Below are positions 7,465 through 13,641 of a stretch of DNA of 17,692 bases, piece after piece. The translations under genes and the position numbers were made by a program. The DNA comes from SIG480 sp045614365 (lineage in GTDB: Bacteria > Bacillota > Clostridia > Oscillospirales > JAAYXM01). The notes below the pieces were generated by a model. That model saw only the letters and a program-made list of their open reading frames with translations, was not told the DNA's origin and searched no databases. The DNA lies in the NCBI GenBank assembly GCA_045614365.1, contig JAZLCV010000186.1, positions 1-17,692 on the forward strand, given 5' to 3'. Each line of letters begins with the position of its first letter. Within the stretch, counting starts at the first letter, position 1.

Positions 7465-8736
7465 CTACTCATATAAAAATGTTTCTGCACCATTACTTAA
7501 AACTCCGATTCTGCAATCGGGATTTCCCTTGATTAACTCATCAACAAGCTCCTGCATTTTTGCACTGCTTCTGTGTTCGCACCCGCACTTATTCATTTCT
7601 TCTTCGGTAACTCCATCGCTCACCACAATGCATCTGCGTCTACGACGAAATTTTGACATGCTGTTGCCTATTGCTATGGCTAAAGGATCTCCATGATTTT
7701 CTCCTTGAATGCATGCCTCTACAATCGGATCACCGTTGTCACGCCCCATACACTCCGGATACTCTGCATGAGGACCTATTCCCTCGTAGTTCGGGCTGAC
7801 GAGAATCATAGTATTTCCGCGCTCTCCCTTTACCGCAGCCTCAGCCGCATACAACGCTTTCGGCGACTGCCAGAAATCCTGATCTGCAGGGTGAGAGCTT
7901 GTTATCATTATATCAGCTTTTTCCGTTACGCGGAAACCAACAATCTTTTTACCACGCCTTACACCTTCTCTGTGAGCCTTCACATAATGGCCTGAAACAA
8001 CATCAACAATTTCCGCCTTGCTGTTCAATATGACATTGATGATGAAATCAAGACCTATGCTGTCTACCCAGCCTTCCATCATATCACGTACAGGAGTTGT
8101 ATCTTTACCAAATATATTTTCATCTATAAGCGATGCTTTAAGATGGAAGTATGCTACAGTTTTTTCACCTGCAATTCCGGGGTAAAGAATTTTTCCACCT
8201 CCGCCCCAGCCCATTACAGGATGAGGAACAAGACAACCAACTCCAATATGTATATCTGTCTCCATAACAGCCTTCGTCGCCATTATGTCTACTCCTTCCG
8301 GAGTTTTCCCGACATATACAAGACCTTCAGGCTTTTTAAATTCTGAATTTATTACTTCATATCGGTCATAAACCGCATCGCCAACTCTGTCTCGAAGTTC
8401 TTCTTCCGTCATATATCTGTGACTTCCGAGGGCCGCAACAATCCGTATATCCGAAGGATTTGCACCTGCAGCTTCAAGCCTTGACAGAAGAATCGGAAGT
8501 ATTTCTGACTGAGGTGTAGGACGAGAGCCATCGTCTATTATGACTGCTATTTTTTTGCCCGGTTTTACTATTTCCGAAAGCGGTTTTGTTCCTATCGGAT
8601 TATCAATCGCGTTTTCTATCGCGCTTTTTAAGTCCTCGATTGCAGGAACAAATTCGGGATCCATCATACCGATAAAGTTTTTATCAGGTATTTCAAAATT
8701 AATGTTTTCATGTCCATAAGGAAGTGTTACTTTCAT
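7465..8736 (-). CDS. LarA-family nickel-pincer racemase/epimerase
   Basis: A 423-residue member of the lactate racemase (LarA, DUF2088) superfamily, whose enzymes use the nickel-pincer nucleotide cofactor for racemising or epimerising 2-hydroxy acids by hydride transfer. Key residues can be matched to Lactiplantibacillus LarA with constant offset: DDGSR (D69, R72), H106 in GSHRY, H172 in PHPV, cofactor-bearing K182 in GGGGKI and nickel ligand H198 in YFHLK. The K-to-H spacing of 16 and the H-to-K spacing of 10 are as in LarA. It should therefore be active if cofactor is supplied. The cofactor-making genes larB, larC and larE are not in this window. Because it sits among sugar enzymes, a sugar acid (aldonate-type) is a more likely substrate than lactate; that is inference. 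Start is supported by AGGTG before the ATG. Confidence 0.9.
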   Translation of the reverse strand: MKVTLPYGHENINFEIPDKNFIGMMDPEFVPAIEDLKSAIENAIDNPIGTKPLSEIVKPGKKIAVIIDDGSRPTPQSEILPILLSRLEAAGANPSDIRIVAALGSHRYMTEEELRDRVGDAVYDRYEVINSEFKKPEGLVYVGKTPEGVDIMATKAVMETDIHIGVGCLVPHPVMGWGGGGKILYPGIAGEKTVAYFHLKASLIDENIFGKDTTPVRDMMEGWVDSIGLDFIINVILNSKAEIVDVVSGHYVKAHREGVRRGKKIVGFRVTEKADIMITSSHPADQDFWQSPKALYAAEAAVKGERGNTMILVSPNYEGIGPHAEYPECMGRDNGDPIVEACIQGENHGDPLAIAIGNSMSKFRRRRRCIVVSDGVTEEEMNKCGCEHRSSAKMQELVDELIKGNPDCRIGVLSNGAETFLYE

Positions 8737-8744
8737 CTTTTCAC

Positions 8745-9194
8745 CTATTCAAGTCCGAGTTTTGCACGTACTGTTTTCTTTATCAGAGCTTTACGCTCTT
8801 CATATTCTTCGTCCGTGAGATAAATTCTCTCCTCGGGATCGGGGAACATTACAAATGTTGTTCCCCAGCCAAGCTTACCTTCATACTTCGGACAAATGGT
8901 ATAGTGAACATGGCGGCAGCAGTCGCCGTAAATGCCGTAGTTTATCTTATCTGCCCCAAAGAGTTCCTTTATTGTTTCGGCAAGAGCACAAACATCGTCC
9001 ATATATATATCGCGCTCTGCCTTCGGAATTTCATAAATCTCTTCATAATGGTCTTTAAACATTATGGTGCAACGACCGGGAAGTGTCTGATCTTTACAAA
9101 GGAAAATCTTTGATGCCTTTAAATCGCAGATTTCAAACAGCAGCTCACGAAAGCCTTCATCACGATCACAATAGTAACAACCTTTCTTTTTCAT
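8745..9194 (-). CDS. HIT-superfamily protein with HxHxT motif
   Basis: A 149-residue protein of the histidine-triad superfamily. The signature reads HVHYTICPKY (from H95): the first two histidines, including the central nucleophile H97, are present, but the third is T99. HIT enzymes transfer or hydrolyse nucleotidyl groups on phosphates; the GalT branch likewise departs from the full triad (HxHxQ), so a sugar-1-phosphate nucleotidyltransferase or hydrolase role is possible. An N-terminal C6-x-x-C9 pair may bind zinc. I chose the ATG at 9194; a TTG one codon upstream is an alternative, since a GGGAGG site suits either. The gene lies 8 bases before the LarA homologue and 16 after the short SIS gene, deep within the operon. 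Confidence 0.8.
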   Translation of the reverse strand: MKKKGCYYCDRDEGFRELLFEICDLKASKIFLCKDQTLPGRCTIMFKDHYEEIYEIPKAERDIYMDDVCALAETIKELFGADKINYGIYGDCCRHVHYTICPKYEGKLGWGTTFVMFPDPEERIYLTDEEYEERKALIKKTVRAKLGLE

Positions 9195-9210
9195 CAACAG
9201 CTTGCCTCCC

Positions 9211-9825
9211 TTATAAATGGCGAATTCTCGTTAAAAGCGTATTTATCTTCTCCTTATCTGAGTCAAGGTTTCCACTCCAGACACCCTTTTCTTTATCGGA
9301 TAAAAGATTTACCGCTGCATCATTCAAAAGCTTTAAAGTCGTAGAAATCGTCGACATTTCGGTATTGCAACGAATAATTATATCTGCTTCACAATCGCAT
9401 TCAGATCCTGAAATGACAATTGTTTTAAGCTTCTTATCCTTAGCCCACAAGAGTGCCTGATTAAACATTATCGTATCATTCTCTGTTGCAATAAGCACCA
9501 TACATTCACCATGATTTATATATTCATAGTAATCAAGAATACATGGTGCTAATCCGTCAAATTCCATGCACATTGCATTACGCCACGCGCCGTGAGCAGG
9601 CTCAAGCGTAGGATCGAATATAGGATTAATGTTGATAAGACTTCCTTTACGGAAGAAAATGTTTGATACTACTGCCGAAGCGACACAATCAGTTCCGAAA
9701 ACATGGATAAGTTCATTCTTTTCTTGTGCAGATGCCAACATCTTTGCAGCCACTTCAATAGCGTTCTTCTGTTTCTCGATAAGAAGAATTTCTTCAGCTA
9801 CTTTTTTTAAATATTCAGTGTTCAT
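9211..9825 (-). CDS. Short degenerate SIS-domain protein (second SIS copy)
   Basis: A 204-residue protein that aligns with its two SIS neighbours by landmarks such as the conserved helix start, FRKG (58-61), NPIFDPTLEPAHGA (67-80) and the region around VLIAT. It lacks what the neighbours share: GPGGHS is replaced by FGTDCVAS, AYGIN by TENDT, and the RHSSGKNLY stretch and part of the C-terminus are missing. It may be a catalytically dead partner, a protein with a new ligand, or a decaying duplicate, though the frame is intact. The start is the ATG at 9825, preceded by GAGGAG; a GTG at 9840 is also in frame but would overlap the previous stop. Gaps are 11 bases upstream and 16 downstream. Confidence 0.82.
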   Translation of the reverse strand: MNTEYLKKVAEEILLIEKQKNAIEVAAKMLASAQEKNELIHVFGTDCVASAVVSNIFFRKGSLININPIFDPTLEPAHGAWRNAMCMEFDGLAPCILDYYEYINHGECMVLIATENDTIMFNQALLWAKDKKLKTIVISGSECDCEADIIIRCNTEMSTISTTLKLLNDAAVNLLSDKEKGVWSGNLDSDKEKINTLLTRIRHL

Positions 9826-9836
9826 AACAATTCTCC

Positions 9837-10589
9837 TCACATACTTTTAACTTGTCCCCAGATTTTGTGCATATAGTTACTGTTAGCCTCAATACCACCT
9901 GCCTGAAGCGAGTTCGTCCATGTAAACGGATCGTGGCCTTTTTCCTTGAGCGCAACCATTGTTTCGGCAAGCAAAGCTTTAAGCACTATTGCTTGCATTA
10001 TCGTTGCTACCGGAGAAATTTTATGTTCCAGAAAATCATATTCAAGCACCGCATCACCATACGGAACGAAGCTATCGATATACAAATCGGAAGCCTGATA
10101 GAGATTTTTACCGCTGCTGTGACGAGCTCCTGCATATGAGGATTGATCTGAAAAAGTTGGTGACGTTATTGAAATAACATATGCCCCTCTTTTACGACAT
10201 TCCATAGCTGCACTTATTGCAACAGGATTTATCCCGTAGGCGCTTCCAAACACAACAACATCGCCTTTTCCTATTCTGTGATAGTCAACAACAACCTTCC
10301 CGAAGCCTTCAACACGCTCCATTCCATTAATTTCACGGGCTGCGCCGTGCGAAAGAGAGATGTTCGGATCGTAAATCGGACATACCGCTGCAAGCTCACC
10401 TTTGCGATACATAGCATCTTCGGAAAATATTGAGGAATGCCCTCCCGGTCCCCAAAGATAAATCAAATTCCCCTCGGCAACGCGATCGCTCATTATATCT
10501 GCTGCTTGTTTAAATTTCTCGTTCTGTGTTTCTTTTATCTTCTTAATTAACTCTGTAACTTTATCCAAATAGTCCAACGCAGGATTCAT
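9837..10589 (-). CDS. SIS-domain sugar isomerase family protein (first SIS copy)
   Basis: A 250-residue SIS protein of the same group as the one ending at 6688. It has GPGGHSS (47-53), YRKGE (61-65), PIYDPN (71-76), HGAAREINGM (81-90), SAYGINPV (116-123), RHSSGKNLY (156-164) and PYGDA (176-180), all at nearly the same positions as in that paralogue. The C-terminus differs: the PPVFKSAN...GGDEHN ending is replaced by one reading WTNSLQAGGIEAN. A phosphosugar isomerase or related activity is expected, with a somewhat different substrate or partner. It is the second gene of the operon, 19 bases after the Gfo/Idh gene, with GGAGGG ahead of the ATG. Confidence 0.9.
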   Translation of the reverse strand: MNPALDYLDKVTELIKKIKETQNEKFKQAADIMSDRVAEGNLIYLWGPGGHSSIFSEDAMYRKGELAAVCPIYDPNISLSHGAAREINGMERVEGFGKVVVDYHRIGKGDVVVFGSAYGINPVAISAAMECRKRGAYVISITSPTFSDQSSYAGARHSSGKNLYQASDLYIDSFVPYGDAVLEYDFLEHKISPVATIMQAIVLKALLAETMVALKEKGHDPFTWTNSLQAGGIEANSNYMHKIWGQVKSM

Positions 10590-10608
10590 ATGTAACGCCC
10601 TCCAAATT

Positions 10609-11832
10609 CTATATTTTCACAACATCCATCGGTTTTCTTGTCTTATATGCACCGTTTGTGAAATCAGGAATTTCAATCGGTGCGCCGCCGTTTGCGATAG
10701 ATTGCTCCGAGAGATATGATATCGACATCCATGCAGCCGCATCGTATACGTCTATCGGCATTTCGCGTCCTTCACGCAGGCAATCGCAGAAGGTTTCAAA
10801 TTCAAAGAAATCTATACCCCCGTGCGCTTCTTCAAGCTCTGTCGGGTCTTTCCCCTTCCAGATTTCGGGGAGATATTCATCGTAATATTCTTCAGCGTTG
10901 TTTATGTATTTCTTTATGAAATCAAACGGATAGAAGATTTCTTCGCACTTGCCGTCTTCCACAACCATATTGGTATCCATATTAAACATTCCACGTGTTC
11001 CGCGCACGGTAAGCTCACGCGAATAATGAGCAGGAAGCGTTGTATCAAGCTTTAAGCTTATCATTTCGCCGTTTTCACAGCTAATGAGCGTTTCGACTAT
11101 ATCACCCTGTGCAAAAGATCTATCGTGAAGCTCGGAAAGCTCTTCCTTATCCTTAACATATTCCGAAAGACCAAACGCGCCTGATGCGCGCGATACAAGC
11201 GACACCATACGGTTACCGCGGTTGATGCCGAGAATCTTTGCAATAGGACCGAGATCGTGAGTCGGGTAATTGTCGCGGTTGCGCGTTGAGTATTCTTCAA
11301 GTCGATAATGGCGCTTTATATTGCCGGTTGCAATCTCCTCGCGCAGGTCGTGGCGGTATGCACCATGGCAATATACCACACGACCAAAAACCCCGCGCTT
11401 TGCAAGAGAAAGGGCAAGAAGCTCTTCCCGACCGAAGCAACAATTTTCCATAAACATAAACGGAGTTTTTGTTCTCTCCTGCACATCGATGAGCTTTCTG
11501 CATTCTTCTTCGTTGTATGCTCCGCCGACTTCCATCGCAACAGCAATCCCACGCTCCATTGCATCGATAGCAACATCTATATGCTGTTTCCAGCCCGTTG
11601 CCACCAAAACTGCATCAGGTTTTTCCTTTTCAAACATCTCAATGTGGTCTGTATATTTTACCGGACGAAGCCCTGTGCTTTGCTCAACCTCGGAGCAGAG
11701 GGCTTCTGCTTTATCTTCATACGGGTCGCATCCGGCAATTATCTCTGTACCCGCAGCCTTTGGTATAGCATTTTTTGCCAAAAACACAGCTCGGTGCCCT
11801 GCGCCGCAAATTGCGAATCGGATTTTCTTCAT
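10609..11832 (-). CDS. Gfo/Idh/MocA oxidoreductase, GH109-like
   Basis: First gene of the operon, 407 residues. The N-terminal Rossmann half has the dinucleotide-binding loop CGAGHRA (9-15), followed by VLVATG (75-80) and MEVGGAY (100-106). The C-terminal half contains NYPTHDLGPIAK (188-199) and NRGNRMVSLVS. E101, Y189 and H192 fall in the same pattern as the catalytic Glu and the Tyr-x-x-His of GH109 alpha-N-acetylgalactosaminidases, which use tightly bound NAD to cleave glycosides by transient oxidation. An ordinary NAD(P)-dependent sugar dehydrogenase is the alternative. The frame is open upstream to 11907, but the ATG at 11832, with AGAGGAAG ahead of it and MKKIRFAICGAG as the expected N-terminus, is the clear start. 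Divergent from araC. Confidence 0.88.
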   Translation of the reverse strand: MKKIRFAICGAGHRAVFLAKNAIPKAAGTEIIAGCDPYEDKAEALCSEVEQSTGLRPVKYTDHIEMFEKEKPDAVLVATGWKQHIDVAIDAMERGIAVAMEVGGAYNEEECRKLIDVQERTKTPFMFMENCCFGREELLALSLAKRGVFGRVVYCHGAYRHDLREEIATGNIKRHYRLEEYSTRNRDNYPTHDLGPIAKILGINRGNRMVSLVSRASGAFGLSEYVKDKEELSELHDRSFAQGDIVETLISCENGEMISLKLDTTLPAHYSRELTVRGTRGMFNMDTNMVVEDGKCEEIFYPFDFIKKYINNAEEYYDEYLPEIWKGKDPTELEEAHGGIDFFEFETFCDCLREGREMPIDVYDAAAWMSISYLSEQSIANGGAPIEIPDFTNGAYKTRKPMDVVKI

Positions 11833-11850
11833 AGTATCTTCCTCTCTGAT

Positions 11851-11880
11851 TTGTACACTAAAATTATATAAAATTAAAAA
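11851..11880 (-). promoter_or_regulatory. Probable promoter of the eleven-gene operon
   Basis: On the minus strand TTGTTT and TATAAT are separated by 18 bases in a very AT-rich stretch just upstream of the Gfo/Idh gene. A better -35 box, TTGACA, lies a few bases further upstream but 24 bases from TATAAT, too far for an ordinary sigma-A promoter; it coincides with the palindrome below. The coordinates are approximate. Confidence 0.4.
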
Positions 11881-11890
11881 AACAAAAACA

Positions 11891-11907
11891 ATGTCAATTC
11901 TTGACAT
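11891..11907. promoter_or_regulatory. Palindromic operator candidate
   Basis: ATGTCAA-TTC-TTGACAT is a perfect inverted repeat with 7-base arms and a 3-base centre, lying between the divergent araC and Gfo/Idh genes, next to the putative -35 region of the operon. A related half-site (AGACAT) sits about 25 bases away at 11933-11938. This is a plausible binding site for the adjacent AraC-type regulator, though AraC proteins more often use direct repeats. Confidence 0.45.
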
Positions 11908-11944
11908 ATCGAGAGAAAACCTATGTGTTTTTTAGACATTAACA

Positions 11945-11973
11945 TTGCACTGTTTGCTGATTTGTGATAAAAT
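11945..11973 (+). promoter_or_regulatory. Sigma-A type promoter of araC
   Basis: TTGCAC (11945-11950) and TAAAAT (11968-11973) are separated by exactly 17 bases and lie 27 bases upstream of the araC start, close to the sigma-A consensus in box quality and spacing. Confidence 0.65.
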
Positions 11974-11999
11974 AATTTCTGAAAGCAAGGTGTGGATGA

Positions 12000-12860
12000 A
12001 TGAGCAGTGACAGAAAAAACAAAAGGATATTTTTTAATGAAAGCTGGGATACGTATTTTAAGCTGAGAAATATCGGTTATCACGATTTTCACATTATAAA
12101 ACCGACAAAATTCGCGAGAATATACGACTGGACTTCCCTGCACTACGTTGTAAGTGGAAAAGGAACGCTGATAATACGGGATAAAAAATACAGACTGCGC
12201 GCTGGTGACTTTTTCTATATTCCGGCAAATGAACCCACCACGTACTACTCTGATGATAACGAGCCGTGGAGCTATTACTGGATTTCTTTTTCAACCTCTT
12301 CCGGTTTTAAAATAGCAGACAGCTTGAATTTGAGCGCAGAGTCTCCCAAGCTGACTGCTAAAAATCCAATAAAAGTGACAGAACTGTTTGACGAGCTTTT
12401 TTCTCTCAAGAGTTCTCCAACAGAGTTTTGTTATTTTACCATCTCAATGATAATGCAGCTTCTTGCCTCCGAGGCAACGCATCCAGCTTCGCCTATTCCA
12501 CAAAAGGCCTCTCCGCAAAAAACAATTGCGACAATAAAGAGGATCATTGAACTTAACCATACAAACCCGAATTTCAACATAAAAGAAATAGCACCTGTCA
12601 TGTATCTGAGCACAAGACAGGTGGACAGGATTTTCAAAGACGAAACCGGTATAACGCCGAGATCATATCTTATAGAGGTAAAGCTTCACCATGTGACGAA
12701 GCTTTTAGCGGAAAACGACTATAAAGTAAAAGAACTCTGCAGGCTGGCAGGATTTTATGATGAATTTCAATTTATGAAAATTTTCAAAGCAAAGTTTGGA
12801 ATGACCGTTAAGGAATATAGGAGACGATATATACTCGAAAAAAGCGGGAATAAGCTTTAA
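12000..12860 (+). CDS. AraC-family transcriptional regulator
   Basis: The only clear plus-strand gene, 286 residues. Residues about 45-97 form a cupin-like ligand-binding domain (LHYVVSGKGTLIIRDKKYRL, then AGDFFYIPANEP). The C-terminal ~95 residues carry the two helix-turn-helix units of the AraC family: FNIKEIAPVMYLSTRQVDRIFK (about 192-213) and VKELCRLAGFYDEFQFMKIFK (243-263), followed by KFGMTVKEYRRRY. Such regulators bind a sugar or sugar derivative with the N-terminal domain and usually activate neighbouring catabolic genes. It diverges from the eleven-gene operon across a 167-base promoter region with a palindrome, so it is the likely regulator of that operon and possibly of itself. The start at 12000 has AAGGTG upstream. 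Confidence 0.93.
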   Translation: MSSDRKNKRIFFNESWDTYFKLRNIGYHDFHIIKPTKFARIYDWTSLHYVVSGKGTLIIRDKKYRLRAGDFFYIPANEPTTYYSDDNEPWSYYWISFSTSSGFKIADSLNLSAESPKLTAKNPIKVTELFDELFSLKSSPTEFCYFTISMIMQLLASEATHPASPIPQKASPQKTIATIKRIIELNHTNPNFNIKEIAPVMYLSTRQVDRIFKDETGITPRSYLIEVKLHHVTKLLAENDYKVKELCRLAGFYDEFQFMKIFKAKFGMTVKEYRRRYILEKSGNKL

Positions 12861-12926
12861 TGACAAGGAGTGTAAAAAAAGCAGATGAGATAACTATTCA
12901 AAAAAACGAATCATGTTTAATTCCCC

Positions 12927-13055
12927 TCACCCAACAACTTTAACACAATACCCAAAGCCTTCTTCGCTGGTTATTACCACATTGTTCGCACCTGCAGCAC
13001 AGTGGATGACGAGAAGGCTTCCGTTGTCTTTACGTCCGGCTACTATGCATATGTT
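12927..13055 (-). pseudogene. C-terminal remnant of an NlpC/P60-like cell-wall hydrolase
   Basis: The last ~40 codons of a minus-strand frame read ICIVAGRKDNGSLLVIHCAA followed by GANNVVITSEEGFGYC and end with TGA. This resembles the C-terminal half of NlpC/P60 peptidases, where a HVGI...G...HC pattern occurs. The frame upstream of 13055 turns into unrelated low-complexity sequence exactly at the edge of the 18-bp inverted repeat, so the rest of the gene is missing and no catalytic cysteine is present. The family call rests on pattern memory only. Confidence 0.5.
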
Positions 13056-13097
13056 TATCAAACCCCTTTGAAGGCTATTCTTCAAAGGGGTTTGATA
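13056..13097. repeat. Perfect 18-bp inverted repeat
   Basis: TATCAAACCCCTTTGAAG (13056-13073) and its exact reverse complement (13080-13097) flank a 6-base loop. The hairpin would be very stable, but neither strand has a T-run after it, so it is not a standard terminator. It lies precisely between two gene remnants and may mark a past insertion or deletion. Confidence 0.85.
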
Positions 13098-13140
13098 TAT
13101 TACATTATTCAGGCAACAAATAATTTGCCGCAAGAGAATA

Positions 13141-13350
13141 CTATTTACTAAAAGAAGGTGGTACCGTTTCATTATTTGCAAAAGCATTAGGTCCGGGATC
13201 AGACATTGAAAAATACATGCGGGCAGCTTTAGTGGTTCCGAAATCTCTGTTGGAACCGCTATTTTGTACTTTATTAAAGGCATCACGGAACATTTGATTG
13301 TGTGCTTCTTCACGGTTTAAGAGAAAATCTATGGTCTCTCTCACTTTTTT
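13141..13350 (-). pseudogene. C-terminal remnant of a manganese-catalase-like protein
   Basis: About 70 codons on the minus strand read VRETIDFLLNREEAHNQMF, then RDAFNKVQNSG...FGTTKAARMYFSMSDPGPN, and end with PPSFSK and a TAG stop. The REEAHxxMF core and the following NxSxPG-like stretch resemble the second half of the four-helix bundle of manganese catalases, including the clostridial spore-coat relative CotJC, where an Glu and a His of this segment bind the metal. The N-terminal half with the other metal ligands is absent: the frame upstream of about 13350 is unrelated and soon reaches a stop. No ribosome binding site supports a new start, so this is best read as a truncated gene. Confidence 0.5.
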
Positions 13351-13571
13351 AAAATAATATGTTATATATCTTATCAAGTGTCCCCACTCCTACCGCACGG
13401 CTATCCGCCGCGCGATAGCAACGAAAAACCTATTTACGGACGGATACGCCACGCCAATTTATATTTCTTTTGTGTGGTGTCCTCAAAACTCCTTCTTTTG
13501 CTATATACAATGCTCTCACCTCCAATTTCCGTGCATCTACATATTTCTTTCCATTTCTACATTTTTCGCAC

Positions 13572-13612
13572 AAAAAAGAAGCGGGTTTTGAGGCTTTAAC
13601 CCCAAAACCCAC
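13572..13612 (-). terminator. Rho-independent terminator of the GH29 operon
   Basis: On the minus strand GGGTTTTG pairs with CAAAACCC (8 perfect pairs, 13603-13610 with 13583-13590), extended inward by two GC pairs beyond a mismatch, with a loop of about 6 bases. It is followed by a T-rich tail (CTTCTTTTTTG). It lies 30 bases after the GH29 stop. Confidence 0.8.
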
Positions 13613-13641
13613 TTTTGTAGCATTTCAATTCAAATATGTTA

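Larger units (their letters stand above)
12861..13641. other. Stretch without intact genes, holding gene debris
   Basis: Between the ends of araC and the GH29 gene there is no convincing complete gene. The stretch contains two apparent C-terminal gene remnants on the minus strand, a perfect inverted repeat, a GCTATC/GATAGC hairpin at 13400-13419 and the terminator of the GH29 operon; these are listed separately. No clear terminator for araC was seen. Confidence 0.7.

Noticed and set aside
11878..11906. TTGACA as the -35 box of the operon promoter
   Set aside because: It is 24 bases from the only good -10 box (TATAAT); at the normal 17-base spacing only the poor TAATTT is found. It is better explained as part of the palindrome.
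11308..11935. Two long plus-strand open frames of 187 and 204 codons
   Set aside because: Both are antisense to the Gfo/Idh gene and encode cysteine- and serine-rich sequence without family features.
13056..13097. Rho-independent terminator
   Set aside because: The stem is strong, but neither strand has a T-run after it.
13430..13612. Minus-strand frame of 60 codons
   Set aside because: It starts with GTG inside the GH29 terminator, has no ribosome binding site and shows no recognisable family.
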